A DNA stretch of 64,000 nt from Paracoccaceae bacterium Fryx2 (GTDB lineage Bacteria > Pseudomonadota > Alphaproteobacteria > Rhodobacterales > Rhodobacteraceae), in assembly GCA_032334235.1 (NCBI GenBank), contig JAVSGI010000003.1, positions 868,001 to 932,000 of the forward strand, given 5' to 3'. Of the stretch, positions 9,664-19,402 are shown piece after piece. Within the stretch, counting starts at the first letter, position 1. Each line of letters starts with the position of its first letter. A program made the translations under genes and the position numbers. A model generated the notes under the pieces. That model saw only the letters and a list, made by a program, of their open reading frames with translations. It had not been told where the DNA came from and searched no databases.

Positions 9664-9688
9664 GGGGCGCGCCGGTGTGGCGCGCCCC
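9664..9688 (-). promoter_or_regulatory. bztA-bztB intergenic hairpin (partial terminator or RNA stabiliser)
   Basis: Perfect 10-bp stem GGGGCGCGCC (9664-9673)/GGCGCGCCCC (9679-9688) with a 5-base loop, 12 bp after the bztA stop. Read in the direction of transcription it is followed by TCCGCTTTTCC, so termination would be incomplete. Such structures between binding-protein and permease genes commonly set their stoichiometry. Confidence 0.65.
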
Positions 9689-9700
9689 AGTCAGTTCAGA

Positions 9701-10717
9701 TCAACGGAAGGGCGGCGAATACTGCAGCCCGCCCTGGGTCCATTGTGCGTTCAGACCGCGGGCCAGACCGATCGGAGTGGCCTCGCCAATGGTCGCGGCA
9801 AAGATCTCGCCGTAGTTGCCACCGGCGGCGATGGCGCGCTTCGCCCATTCCGCATCAAGGCCCAGCATGGCGCCCAGATCGCCTTCGGCGCCCAGCAGGC
9901 GCTTGACTTCCGGGTTGCTGGTGGTGGACGCGAGATCGGCGATGTTGGCCGAGGTCACGCCGTATTCCTCGGCGGCGACCAGCGCGTTGAACGTCCACAT
10001 CACGATGTCGCCCCACTGGTTGTCACCATGGCGCACCGACGGCCCCAGAGGCTCTTTCGAGATGATCTCGGGCAGGATGATGTGGTTTTCCGGGTCCGCG
10101 AAGGCGGCACGGGTGGCGGCAAGGCCGGACGCGTCGGTGGTGTAGGCGTCGCAGGCGCCGGCCAGATACTGCTGTTCGCCTTCCGCGTTGGTCTCGATCG
10201 CGATGGGCGTGTAGGTCATGTTGTTGGCCTTGAAGTAGTCGGCCAGGTTCAGCTCGGTCGTGGTGCCGGTCTGGATGCAGATGGTGGCGCCTTCAAGCTC
10301 TTTCGCCGAGGAAACGCCCAGATCCTTGCGGACCATGAAACCCTGACCGTCGTAGTAGTTGACGCCCACGAAATCCATCTTGAGGTCGGTATCGCGCGAG
10401 AAGGTCCAGGTGGTGTTGCGCACCAGGAAATCGACCTCGCCCGAGGCCAGCGCGGTGAAGCGGGTCTGGCTGGTGGTCGGCACATACTTGACCTTGGACG
10501 CATCGCCAAGAACGGCGGCCGCCACGGCCTTGCACATCGCCACATCGAAGCCCGACCAGTTGCCGCTGGCATCAGGGGCAGCGAAACCGACCAGGCCGGT
10601 GTTCACGCCGCAGATCAGTTCTCCGCGCGCCTTCACATCGTCCAGCGTACCGGCAGCCGCCATGCCTGCCGCGAGGCCGGTCACGGTCAGCGCGCCAAGG
10701 ATTACGGATTTTTTCAT
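9701..10717 (-). CDS. bztA: periplasmic glutamate/glutamine/aspartate/asparagine-binding protein
   Basis: 338-residue solute-binding protein (SBP_bac_3 family). It starts with a Sec signal peptide (MKKSVILGALTVTGLAAGMAAA) and the mature part begins near GTLDDVKARGELICGVNTGL, the usual opening of the family. Later landmarks are GFDVAMCKAVAAAVLGD and RNTTWTFSRD, as in BztA/AapJ. ATG 10717 is preferred to the upstream in-frame ATG because it gives the signal peptide directly and is preceded by an AGGAAGAGG ribosome-binding site. First gene of the operon. Confidence 0.94.
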   Translation of the reverse strand: MKKSVILGALTVTGLAAGMAAAGTLDDVKARGELICGVNTGLVGFAAPDASGNWSGFDVAMCKAVAAAVLGDASKVKYVPTTSQTRFTALASGEVDFLVRNTTWTFSRDTDLKMDFVGVNYYDGQGFMVRKDLGVSSAKELEGATICIQTGTTTELNLADYFKANNMTYTPIAIETNAEGEQQYLAGACDAYTTDASGLAATRAAFADPENHIILPEIISKEPLGPSVRHGDNQWGDIVMWTFNALVAAEEYGVTSANIADLASTTSNPEVKRLLGAEGDLGAMLGLDAEWAKRAIAAGGNYGEIFAATIGEATPIGLARGLNAQWTQGGLQYSPPFR

Positions 10718-10737
10718 GCGTACCTCTTCCTGTGTTC

Positions 10738-10774
10738 CCACCCGTTTACAGGCGGTTTTCTGGTGCCCCGTCAA
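10738..10774 (-). promoter_or_regulatory. candidate σ70 promoter of the bzt operon
   Basis: On the minus strand TTGACG (10769-10774), an 18-bp spacer and TGTAAA (10745-10750) stand just ahead of the bztA ribosome-binding site. Transcription would start near 10738, giving a ~20-nt leader. Identified by eye; no experimental support. Confidence 0.45.
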
Positions 10775-10950
10775 CAGGACAAGGGCGACAACTGACGGAG
10801 GTTGCCCTCTCAGTATCAGCCAGTTTCGGCCGAAGCGCTTTGAAAGGTCAAGCGAAAGGACGCAGGAGCGGAAATTTGTCGCAAATGCTTGGGTTTAGCC
10901 CATGTGCCGCGCAACAGGGCACTGAAGTGCCACAAGTTTCGGCAGGATTG

Positions 10951-11658
10951 TCATCCACACAATCCGTAGAATCGGCCCGCATGCAGCAGGCCGGCATGGC
11001 GGAACGCCTCGGATTCGCCTGCCTCGTCGTCATGTCCCCACAGCTCGGCCTGCCAGGTTTCATCGACGCGCGAGATGTCCCAGACCTCGGCGGCACTCGC
11101 CCGGCGCTCGGTCACCGCCAGCGCCAGCACCAGCGATCCGGTGATCGCCACCAGGTCGTGCAGCGCGGCCAGCTGGAACGGCGAGCAGGCGTGAACCCGC
11201 GCCGTCAGGCGGGCTATCGCCTCGGGCGGCTGGGCGACATGCACGACGCCCGCCGTCACCACCAGCCGCGCCCCGAGCGTGGTTTCGGCCCAGTCCAGCA
11301 GCGGATCCCAGGCCGCCGCCTGCCGCGCCACCAGCCCGGCAGGCGACACCGCCCGGTAGCAAAGCAGGTCGGACGCGCCATAGGCGGCCAGCAGCCCCGC
11401 CACTTCGTCGAATTGCGGGGCAACCTTGTCGAGCGCGGAATTGGCCGACCGGGTGCAGGGCATGGTTTCAGGCTTCACCACGCCCTGCTGCGCCTGCCAT
11501 TCGTCGGCAATCGCCTGCGCCATCGCCTGCGTCGGCACGATCAGCGGCGTCCTGTTCGGCGTTTTCACCGGGCGCTGGTCAAGGCGCACGGCAAAGCCGC
11601 CCTCGACCGGGTCGGCCACAGCCTCGGACCAGAAGCGCTTTGCCACCCAGCCTGTCAT
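10951..11658 (-). CDS. ATP12 family F1-ATPase assembly chaperone
   Basis: 235 residues. The N-terminus (MTGWVAKRFW...GFAVRLDQRPVKTPNRTPLIVPT) and the segment ALAIADEWQAQQ-like AQAIADEWQAQQGVVKPETMPCTRSANSALD are characteristic of ATP12 proteins, which in mitochondria bind free F1 alpha subunits during ATP synthase assembly. The role in alphaproteobacteria is inferred from homology. The start overlaps the stop of the pseudouridine synthase gene by 4 bp. Confidence 0.9.
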   Translation of the reverse strand: MTGWVAKRFWSEAVADPVEGGFAVRLDQRPVKTPNRTPLIVPTQAMAQAIADEWQAQQGVVKPETMPCTRSANSALDKVAPQFDEVAGLLAAYGASDLLCYRAVSPAGLVARQAAAWDPLLDWAETTLGARLVVTAGVVHVAQPPEAIARLTARVHACSPFQLAALHDLVAITGSLVLALAVTERRASAAEVWDISRVDETWQAELWGHDDEAGESEAFRHAGLLHAGRFYGLCG

Positions 11659-12701
11659 GGCTGCGGCCCGAACGGGTCGGCGGGCACATCGTTCTCGTGC
11701 CAGTCGAAGGTCTTCCAGGTGCGCGCCATATGTTCGGGCAAGGGCGCGGTAAAGGTGACCAGCGCCTTGGTGATGGGATGCTCGATGGTCAGGCTGCGGG
11801 CGTGCAGATGCAGCTTGCGGCTGAGCTCGCCGCCCAGCCCCGCCCCCCAGCCGTCACCGAGGTTTTCCTGACCCGAGCCGCCATACTTGCCGTCGCCCAG
11901 GATCGGATGCCCGTGTTCCGAGATATGCGCCCGCAACTGGTGCGTCCGCCCGGTGATCGGCGACATGGCCAGCCACGACAGCCGCGTGCCCAGCGAGGAC
12001 AGCACGGCATAGTCGGTGTGCGCCCGCTTGGCGTCCGGGTAGTCGGCCATCTTGGCGGGGTGGATGCACAGCATCTTTTCGCCCTCGCCGCCGCGCCCGT
12101 GGCCGGGGGCCTTCATCAGGCCGTACTTGATCGAGCCCATCCGGGGATGCGGCACGCCCGCCACCACCGCCCAATAGATCTTGCGGGTGTTGCGGTGCCG
12201 GAACGACTCGGACAGGGCGCGGGCCACACGATCGGTCCGGGCGAGGATCAGCACGCCAGACGTGTCCTTGTCGAGCCGGTGCACCAGCTTCGGGCGTTCC
12301 TTGAAGCCGAACTTCAGCACCTCGGTCAGCCCATCGACATGCCGGTCACCCTGCCCCGAGCCACCCTGGCTCGGCAACCCCGGCGGCTTGTTCAGCACGA
12401 TCAGGTGTTCGTCGCGAAACAGCACCGCATCCTGGATCATCCGTTCGTCAGCAGCACTGACCCGCCCGGCCATCGGGCGCGAGGGCGCCTCGGTGTCGGG
12501 CAGCGGCGGCACGCGGATTTCCATCCCCGGTGCAACGCGGTCCGACGCCTTGGCGCGGGCGCCGTCCACACGCACCTGCCCGGTGCGGCAGAGCTTTTCC
12601 ACCGCCCCCTGCGTCAGCTGCGGAAAGCGCCGCTTGAACCAGCGGTCCAGCCGCTGTTCGCCGTCATCCGCCGAAACGGTCATCAGTTTCACCGCACTCA
12701 T
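11655..12701 (-). CDS. RluA/RluC family 23S rRNA pseudouridine synthase
   Basis: 348 residues: an N-terminal S4 RNA-binding domain (QRLDRWFKRRFPQLTQGAVEKL...GQVRVDG) and a RluA-type catalytic domain with HRLDKDTSGVL (residues 141-151, catalytic Asp144), and GRTHQLRAH. RluC modifies uridines 955, 2504 and 2580 of E. coli 23S rRNA; the exact sites here are not determined. The frame is open upstream through crcB, but MSAVKLMTVSADDGEQRLD is the natural start and forms an ATGA overlap with the crcB stop. Confidence 0.92.
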   Translation of the reverse strand: MSAVKLMTVSADDGEQRLDRWFKRRFPQLTQGAVEKLCRTGQVRVDGARAKASDRVAPGMEIRVPPLPDTEAPSRPMAGRVSAADERMIQDAVLFRDEHLIVLNKPPGLPSQGGSGQGDRHVDGLTEVLKFGFKERPKLVHRLDKDTSGVLILARTDRVARALSESFRHRNTRKIYWAVVAGVPHPRMGSIKYGLMKAPGHGRGGEGEKMLCIHPAKMADYPDAKRAHTDYAVLSSLGTRLSWLAMSPITGRTHQLRAHISEHGHPILGDGKYGGSGQENLGDGWGAGLGGELSRKLHLHARSLTIEHPITKALVTFTAPLPEHMARTWKTFDWHENDVPADPFGPQP

Positions 12702-13075
12702 GCGAATATCCCCCGCGTCGTCAGAACCCCGGCCACAATGGCCGCCAGCGACAGCACCACAGACCCCACGACATACCCCGCCGCCAGCCCCGGCTGGCCG
12801 CGTTCCCACAGCGTCAGCGCATCGAGCGAAAACGCCGAGAACGTGGTGAAGCCGCCAAGAATGCCGGTGATCAGGAACGGGGCGAAGCGCATCCCGCCCT
12901 TGTGCGCCAGCGCCACGACCAGCACCCCCATCAGGAACGAGCCCGCCACGTTGACCAGCACCGTCGCCAGCGGAAAGCCCGGCCCGAAAGACCGCATCAC
13001 CGCGACATTGGCCAGATAGCGCAGCGAGGCGCCGATGGCACCGCCAAGCGCAACATGGGTAAGGGTCCAGATCAT
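12698..13075 (-). CDS. crcB: fluoride exporter CrcB (Fluc)
   Basis: 125-residue dual-topology fluoride channel with four hydrophobic helices. Conserved motifs are GGAIGASLRY in helix 1, VNVAGSFLMG in helix 2 (the Asn of the pore) and GGFTTFSAFSLD in helix 3 (the Phe-box and central Na+ site). First gene of a three-gene operon with the pseudouridine synthase and the ATP12 gene. I saw no fluoride riboswitch in the 77 bp before it. Confidence 0.93.
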   Translation of the reverse strand: MIWTLTHVALGGAIGASLRYLANVAVMRSFGPGFPLATVLVNVAGSFLMGVLVVALAHKGGMRFAPFLITGILGGFTTFSAFSLDALTLWERGQPGLAAGYVVGSVVLSLAAIVAGVLTTRGIFA

Positions 13076-13125
13076 CGCGCCTTGTGTGCCCGGCGGGGCG
13101 TTTTGTCAACCTTTGCAGGGATCAC

Positions 13126-13144
13126 GATTCTTCTACGAAGAATC
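13126..13144. repeat. short palindrome GATTCTTC-TAC-GAAGAATC
   Basis: Perfect 8-bp stem, 3-base loop, between the end of rarA and the start of crcB. Same design (stem-TAC-stem) as the hairpin at 32414-32434 read on the minus strand; its strand position would let it end transcription reading out of neither gene cleanly, so its role is open. Confidence 0.5.
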
Positions 13145-13152
13145 CGGCCGGC

Positions 13153-14463
13153 TCAGCCGCCCTGTCGTTTGGCGCGCAGCCTGGCGAAAAACTCGATGCG
13201 CTTTTTCAGCTCGCGCTCGAAGCCGCGTTCCTGCGGGGCGTACCAGACCGGGCGCTTCATGGTTTCGGGGAAATAGTCCTGCCCGGAGAAACCGTCCTCG
13301 GCGTCATGGTCGTAGGCATAGCCCGCGCCATAGCCGATGTCCTTCATCAGCCGGGTGGGGGCGTTGAGGATGTGCTTGGGCGGCGGTTCCGACCCGGTGG
13401 CCTTCGCCGCCGCGCGTGCCGCCTTGTAGGCGGTATAGACCGCGTTCGATTTGGGGGCGAGGGCGAGGTAGACCACCGCCTGCGCCAGTGCCAGCTCCCC
13501 CTCGGGGCTGCCCAGACGCTCATAGGTCTGCCATGCCTGCAGGCACACTTCCTGCGCCTGGGGGTCGGCCAGCCCGATATCCTCGACCGCCATGCGGGTG
13601 ATGCGGCGGGCAAGGAAGCGCGGGTCTTCGCCGCCCTCCAGCATCCGGGCAAACCAGTAGAGCGCCGCGTCGGGGTCGGACCCGCGCACCGACTTGTGCA
13701 GGGCCGAGATCAGGTTGTAGTGCTCCTCGCCCGACTTGTCGTATTTCGCGGCCCGCCGCATCAGCCGGGTCGCAAGCTGGTCGCGGTCCAGCGGCTTGTC
13801 GGTCTTCCAGGCCATGATCTGCTCGATCAGGTTCAGGGCCGCGCGCCCGTCGCCATCGGCCATTTCCAGCAGCGCCTCGCGCGCCGGGCCGGTCAGCGGC
13901 AAGGCGCGGCCGAGATCCTGCTCGGCCCGCTGCGCCAGAAGTTCAAGGTCGGTCAGCGTCAGCCGTTCCAGCACGATCACCTGCGACCGGCTGAGCAGCG
14001 CCGCGTTCAGTTCGAACGACGGGTTTTCGGTGGTCGCCCCGACCAGCAGGATCGTGCCATCCTCCATGTAGGGCAGAAAACCGTCCTGCTGCGCCTTGTT
14101 GAAGCGGTGGATCTCGTCGACGAACAGGAGGGTGCCCTGCCCGTTGCTGCGCCGGATCTTCGCCGCCTCGAACACCTTGCGCAGGTCGGGCACGCCGGTG
14201 AAAATGGCCGAGATCTGCACGAAGGCCAGGTCGGTTTCGGCGGCCAGCAGGCGCGCGATGGTGGTCTTGCCCACCCCCGGCGGCCCCCAGAGGATCAGCG
14301 ACGACAGGCTGCGCGCCATCAGCATCGCGCCCAGCGGCCCTTCGGCCGACAGCACCTTCCCCTGCCCGATCACCTCGGCCAGCGTGCGCGGCCGCAGCCG
14401 GTCGGCCAAGGGGCGCGGCACGTCGGGCTCGGGGCGGTGCGGGGTGTCGAACAGGTCGGTCAT
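13153..14463 (-). CDS. rarA: replication-associated recombination protein A (RarA/MgsA)
   Basis: 436-residue AAA+ ATPase of the clamp-loader clade that acts at stalled replication forks. Walker A GPPGVGKTT is at ~60-68, Walker B LFVDEIHRFNKAQQD at ~113-127, sensor GATTENPSFELN, and the arginine-finger region ALLSRSQV. The C-terminal half (MLEGGEDPRFLARRITRMAVEDIGLADP) is the MgsA tetramerisation domain. Monocistronic by position. Confidence 0.94.
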   Translation of the reverse strand: MTDLFDTPHRPEPDVPRPLADRLRPRTLAEVIGQGKVLSAEGPLGAMLMARSLSSLILWGPPGVGKTTIARLLAAETDLAFVQISAIFTGVPDLRKVFEAAKIRRSNGQGTLLFVDEIHRFNKAQQDGFLPYMEDGTILLVGATTENPSFELNAALLSRSQVIVLERLTLTDLELLAQRAEQDLGRALPLTGPAREALLEMADGDGRAALNLIEQIMAWKTDKPLDRDQLATRLMRRAAKYDKSGEEHYNLISALHKSVRGSDPDAALYWFARMLEGGEDPRFLARRITRMAVEDIGLADPQAQEVCLQAWQTYERLGSPEGELALAQAVVYLALAPKSNAVYTAYKAARAAAKATGSEPPPKHILNAPTRLMKDIGYGAGYAYDHDAEDGFSGQDYFPETMKRPVWYAPQERGFERELKKRIEFFARLRAKRQGG

Positions 14464-14525
14464 CGGGGCAGACTACGCCTGTGCCCTGCCGGGGGAAAGG
14501 TGGCGCGCGGGCTTTCATCTTTGTG

Positions 14526-14584
14526 CAAATATCCCCGCCGAAGGCTCTGGCGGAAAGGCCTGGAGCCTCCGGCGGGGATATTTG
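14526..14584. terminator. long inverted repeat, probable transcription terminator
   Basis: 22-base arms 14526-14547 and 14563-14584 match with one mismatch; the arms begin CAAATATCCCCGCCG and end CGGCGGGGATATTTG. Located between rarA and the protease gene, 22 bp after the protease stop on the minus strand. The stem ends in AT-rich sequence on both sides. Its outer bases recur in the repeat at 62083-62191. Confidence 0.7.
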
Positions 14585-14606
14585 AAAACAGAAGAAAGCG
14601 AACGGG

Positions 14607-16007
<1,401 letters not shown>

Positions 16008-16073
16008 CACCGTTTTCCATGGCTGGATCCGCCCCCGATATGCCGTATCGGGGGCGGGACTGCAACCGGTAGC

Positions 16074-16661
16074 CTAGTGCAGCTTGCCGACCAGGTTGAT
16101 CGAGACGCACTGGTTGTCGATGCCGTCGAAGTCCATCACGCGGCCTGCCGCCTCGACCTCCAGACCGCAGCGCGGGGCCCAGCGCGGCCAGTTGGCCGGA
16201 ATGAGCCCGAGCACCTTGGACGCGCCCAGTTCGCGGGCCGACTTGGTCATTTCGGTGATCAGATGGGCGTGCACGCGGCGGCGGATGTTCATCGGCGTGG
16301 TGTGCGACACGAACACCCGGCTCGATTCCCATATGTTCTGGTCGACAGGTGCATCAAGATACAGCAGGTCGGACGGAATGGTGTCGAGCAGGCCGCGCTG
16401 CGCGTCACGGATCATGTAGGAATAGATGCCGCAGCGCGCGGTGGTCGGCGTCAGGCGGATGCCCGCAAGAATCTCGCCGAACTGGTGCACCGCGATCCAG
16501 CGGCTGGCGGGGGTGTCGTACTGGTCGTATTCCATGCCCAGGGCTTCCGGCAGATCCCATTGGTTCTGGATGATGAACGATTGTTTGCGCGCCCGGAACA
16601 GGTTCGCAAGCAGTTCGCCGTGGTTGTGCATGTTCGCAAAGGAAAGGGTCGTGGTCTGCAT
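16074..16661 (-). CDS. acyl-homoserine-lactone synthase (LuxI family)
   Basis: 195 residues. Makes N-acyl-homoserine lactones from S-adenosylmethionine and acyl-ACP. The invariant LuxI residues are all present: R25, F29, W35, E44, D46 and D49 in LFRARKQSF...W...MEYDQYD, and later R and E residues in GIRLTPT and WESSRVFV. The ATG at 16661 is chosen because GGAG lies 9 bases upstream; the in-frame ATG at 16694 would fall close to the LuxR gene stop. It lies 57 bp downstream of the luxR-type gene on the same strand. The acyl chain made cannot be told from sequence. Confidence 0.93.
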   Translation of the reverse strand: MQTTTLSFANMHNHGELLANLFRARKQSFIIQNQWDLPEALGMEYDQYDTPASRWIAVHQFGEILAGIRLTPTTARCGIYSYMIRDAQRGLLDTIPSDLLYLDAPVDQNIWESSRVFVSHTTPMNIRRRVHAHLITEMTKSARELGASKVLGLIPANWPRWAPRCGLEVEAAGRVMDFDGIDNQCVSINLVGKLH

Positions 16662-16675
16662 GTTCGTAGTCTCCG

Positions 16676-16703
16676 CTTGGTTGGTAAACCCCAAGCCCGG
16701 GCT
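16676..16703 (-). promoter_or_regulatory. palindromic sequence upstream of the luxI-type gene, possible operator
   Basis: CTTGG (16676-16680) and CCAAG (16691-16695) bound a 20-bp imperfect palindrome, overlapping a perfect AGCCCGGGCT (16694-16703). A lux box is also ~20 bp, but these bases do not match the Vibrio consensus and the position is very close to the start codon. Weak candidate. Confidence 0.25.
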
Positions 16704-16718
16704 ACGGAGGAGACAGGA

Positions 16719-17330
16719 CTACATCAGCCGGTAATCCTTGGCGCGCTGGATCGCCTCGGCGGTTGTCCTTGCCAGCAGCCTTTGCCGCGCCGAGTTCAGG
16801 CGCGCTTTCAGCGCGCTTTCGGAAATGCCTAACTTGGCAGCGGCGGCCGCATGACGGTCTCCTGCCGCGATCAGCCGCAGGGCTTCAATCTGCGCGTCGG
16901 TCAGACTTTCCGGCGGCTCGGTTATGTCGTGCAACCGGGTGACGATTCCTTCGATCTTCTTCAGCTCCTGGTCGCTGAATTCGCGGTCCGAGCGCGCCGT
17001 TCCAGATATGGTGCGCGACGATACCGGGCCGCAGGCAACGGCAACGCCATAGACAAGACCATAGCTTGCAGCCTGCTTCAGGATCCCGAACGTGTCGGGA
17101 AAGGCGATTTCGCTCCAGCGGGTGACGCCGACCGTCGAAAAGCCCCAGGCGATCAAAGGGTCGCGCATGGCATAACCCTGTTCGGTATAATGATCCGTCC
17201 AGTCCTGTATATAGGTCTGGAACGTCATCAAGGGAGAGGTGAAGCGAATATGCAGACCAAGAAAATATCCCGCCGGTGCCAGCAGGGACAACTGATGCAG
17301 TTCCAGATCGATGCCGTACTTAATAGACAT
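16719..17330 (-). CDS. LuxR-type quorum-sensing transcriptional regulator
   Basis: 203 residues: an N-terminal autoinducer-binding domain with the conserved W44, Y48, D57, P58 and W72 (…DWTDHY…MRDPLIAWGF…TRW), and a C-terminal HTH (ESLTDAQIEALRLIAAGDRHAAAAAKLGISESALKARLNSARQRL). It is slightly shorter than typical LuxR proteins (230-250). The start at 17330 (MSIKYG) is preferred; the open frame upstream does not resemble the family. It most probably binds the lactone made by the adjacent synthase and controls that gene among others. Confidence 0.9.
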   Translation of the reverse strand: MSIKYGIDLELHQLSLLAPAGYFLGLHIRFTSPLMTFQTYIQDWTDHYTEQGYAMRDPLIAWGFSTVGVTRWSEIAFPDTFGILKQAASYGLVYGVAVACGPVSSRTISGTARSDREFSDQELKKIEGIVTRLHDITEPPESLTDAQIEALRLIAAGDRHAAAAAKLGISESALKARLNSARQRLLARTTAEAIQRAKDYRLM

Positions 17331-17377
17331 GTCTTTTTCGACAGGCTCCTGATTCTCCGTCAACCTTAAATTGCATG

Positions 17378-17405
17378 TTACCGACAAGCTATAGCTGAGT
17401 GGTAA
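17378..17405 (-). promoter_or_regulatory. imperfect palindrome upstream of the luxR-type gene
   Basis: A 28-bp dyad: TTACC…GGTAA outside and AGCTA|TAGCT at the centre (10 of 14 positions symmetric). It lies ~48-75 bp before the regulator's start codon, a sensible place for autoregulation. No match to a known LuxR site can be claimed. Confidence 0.35.
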
Positions 17406-17615
17406 ACGCGGGATCTCAAATGGAATCAAGGCGGTGCCGGGCAAACCGGCAGGAGGGCACCTATCCGGGCCGCATTGCAGGCTTTCTTGCCGGGCCGCCC
17501 GATTTGGCGGCCAAAAAGGCCAAGCGAAAGACCGCCGACTTGACGCTAGGTCATGCGCGTCGCGCCGGTGGAGGGCATCAACGCGACCGATCGGCGGCAA
17601 AGCGCCGCCACCCGG

Positions 17616-17651
17616 AAAAATATCAGGGCCGACGGCAAACCGTCGGCCCTG
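17616..17651 (-). terminator. Rho-independent terminator of the alpha operon
   Basis: Perfect 12-bp stem CAGGGCCGACGG (17624-17635)/CCGTCGGCCCTG (17640-17651), 4-base loop; on the minus strand it is followed by ATATTTTT. It is 59 bp after the rplQ stop and marks the end of the ribosomal superoperon. Confidence 0.92.
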
Positions 17652-17709
17652 AATTTGCAGCGCCCCCCCGCATGTCGCGGCAGGAAAGACGGGCCAATGC
17701 CCGGCAGGA

Positions 17710-18129
17710 TTATGCCTCGATCATGTCCTCGGCCATGGTGCGGGCCTTGTCGGCGGCGCCCTTGGCTTTCGGATCGCGGTCGACAAACTCGATGATCGCC
17801 ATCGGTGCCATGTCGCCATAGCGGAAACCGGCCTTCAGAACCCGGACGTAGCCGCCCTGGCGGGTCTGGTAGCGCGGGCCGAGAATGGCGAACAGCCGTT
17901 CGACATACTGATCCTGCTTGAGCTGCGCCGCTGCCTGGCGGCGGGCGTGCAGATCGCCGCGCTTGGCCAGCGTGATCAGCTTTTCGATGATCGGACGCAG
18001 TTCCTTGGCTTTCGGCAGGGTGGTCTTGATCTGCTCGTGTTCGATGAGCGAGCCTGCCATGTTGGCGAACATCGCCTTGCGGTGTTCGTGGGTGCGGTTC
18101 AGACGGCGATAGCCGCGAGCGTGACGCAT
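17710..18129 (-). CDS. rplQ: 50S ribosomal protein L17
   Basis: 139 residues. The N-terminus [20 protein letters not shown] and KLFDTIA-equivalent region [19 protein letters not shown] are typical of L17. Last gene of the alpha operon, after rpoA. Confidence 0.97.
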   Translation of the reverse strand: MRHARGYRRLNRTHEHRKAMFANMAGSLIEHEQIKTTLPKAKELRPIIEKLITLAKRGDLHARRQAAAQLKQDQYVERLFAILGPRYQTRQGGYVRVLKAGFRYGDMAPMAIIEFVDRDPKAKGAADKARTMAEDMIEA

Positions 18130-18239
18130 GATGGTCTCCTGACGTCTTGTTTTGCTTTGTCCGGCACGCCCTCGAATGGGCGGCTCACCTTGGGGCGTTG
18201 TGCCCGTGTTTTCCCCGGCCTTCCGGGCATTTCGGACAA

Positions 18240-18260
18240 GGTGCGCGGGTCACGCGCACC
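18240..18260 (-). terminator. hairpin between rpoA and rplQ
   Basis: 8-bp stem GGTGCGCG (18240-18247)/CGCGCACC (18253-18260), then TTGTCC on the minus strand, 8 bp after the rpoA stop. Too few U residues for a strong terminator; may attenuate rplQ. Very like the hairpin after rplA. Confidence 0.5.
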
Positions 18261-18268
18261 CTGCAGGA

Positions 18269-19285
18269 TCAGAACTGGTCTTCGAAGCGCTTGGCCAGAT
18301 CTTCGATGTTTTCCGGCGGCCAGTCTTCCACGTCCATCCCGAGGTGCAGGCCCATGCCCGACAGCACTTCCTTGATCTCGTTCAGGGACTTGCGGCCGAA
18401 GTTCGGGGTGCGCAGCATCTCGGCTTCGGTTTTCTGGATCAGGTCGCCGATGTAGACGATATTGTCGTTCTTCAGGCAGTTGGCCGAGCGGACCGAAAGT
18501 TCCAGTTCGTCGACCTTCTTGAGCAGCAGCGGGTTGAACTCCAGCCCGTCTTCCACATCCGACCGCAGCGCCGATTCCGGCTCGTCGAAGTTCACGAAGA
18601 CCGAAAGCTGGTCCTGCAGGATGCGCGCGGCATAGGCCACCGCGTCATCCGGCGTCAGGCTGCCGTCGGTTTCGATCTTCATCGTCAGCTTGTCGTAGTC
18701 GAGCACCTGGCCTTCGCGGGTCGGCTGCACTTCGTAGCTGACCTTCTTCACCGGCGAATAGATCGCGTCGATCGGAATCAGGCCGATCGGCGCATCCTCG
18801 GGGCGGTTCTTGTCGGCGGCGACGTAGCCCTTGCCCTGGCTCACGGTCAGTTCCATGAACACGTCGGCCCCGTCGTCAAGGTGGCAGATGACATGATCGC
18901 GGTTCAGAACCTCGATCCCGTTCGATTCGGAAATGTCGCCGGCCGTCACGACGCCCGGACCCTTGGCAGAAATCGTCAGGCGCTTCGGCCCTTCGACTTC
19001 CATCTTCAGCGAGACGCCCTTGAGGTTCAGCACGATGTCGGTGACATCCTCGCGCACCCCGGCGACCGACGAGAATTCATGCAGCACGTTGTCGATCTGC
19101 ACCGACGTGATGGCGGCGCCCTGCAGCGAAGACATCAGCACCCGGCGCAGGGCGTTGCCCAGCGTCAGGCCGAAGCCCCGCTCCAGCGGTTCGGCGATCA
19201 CGGTTGCCACGCGCGCGGCATCGGCACCCGGCTTGACCACCAGTTGCGTCGGCTTGATCAGTTCTTGCCAGTTCTTGTGGATCAT
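18269..19285 (-). CDS. rpoA: DNA-directed RNA polymerase subunit alpha
   Basis: 338 residues. The N-terminal domain ([12 protein letters not shown]…[18 protein letters not shown]) drives subunit dimerisation and β/β' assembly; the C-terminal domain ([30 protein letters not shown]) binds UP elements and activators. ATG 19285 is chosen over the one five codons upstream because GGAGG stands 8 bases before it. Confidence 0.97.
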   Translation of the reverse strand: MIHKNWQELIKPTQLVVKPGADAARVATVIAEPLERGFGLTLGNALRRVLMSSLQGAAITSVQIDNVLHEFSSVAGVREDVTDIVLNLKGVSLKMEVEGPKRLTISAKGPGVVTAGDISESNGIEVLNRDHVICHLDDGADVFMELTVSQGKGYVAADKNRPEDAPIGLIPIDAIYSPVKKVSYEVQPTREGQVLDYDKLTMKIETDGSLTPDDAVAYAARILQDQLSVFVNFDEPESALRSDVEDGLEFNPLLLKKVDELELSVRSANCLKNDNIVYIGDLIQKTEAEMLRTPNFGRKSLNEIKEVLSGMGLHLGMDVEDWPPENIEDLAKRFEDQF

Positions 19286-19359
19286 GCGTGTAACCTCCAT
19301 ACCTGTCTCCTGCCCATGTCCTAAAGCAGCAGACGCCCGAGGATCAGAAATACCGAAAA

Positions 19360-19386
19360 CCGGGCCGCGCTTGTGGCGCGGCCCGG
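19360..19386 (-). terminator. terminator-like hairpin between rpsK and rpoA
   Basis: Perfect 11-bp stem CCGGGCCGCGC (19360-19370)/GCGCGGCCCGG (19376-19386), followed on the minus strand by TTTTCGGTATTTC. Located 16 bp after the rpsK stop, inside the operon, so it should reduce read-through into rpoA. Confidence 0.65.
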
Positions 19387-19402
19387 CACTATGTGCTGTT
19401 CG

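Larger units (their letters stand above)
17331..17709. other. 379-bp gap between the luxR-type gene and rplQ
   Basis: No gene is supported here. It holds the rplQ terminator (17616-17651), an imperfect palindrome close to the luxR start (17378-17405), and otherwise unremarkable sequence that should contain the luxR promoter. Confidence 0.7.

Noticed and set aside
17399-17821. Plus-strand frame across the rplQ terminator
   Set aside because: Contains the terminator hairpin and part of rplQ in reverse; not coding.
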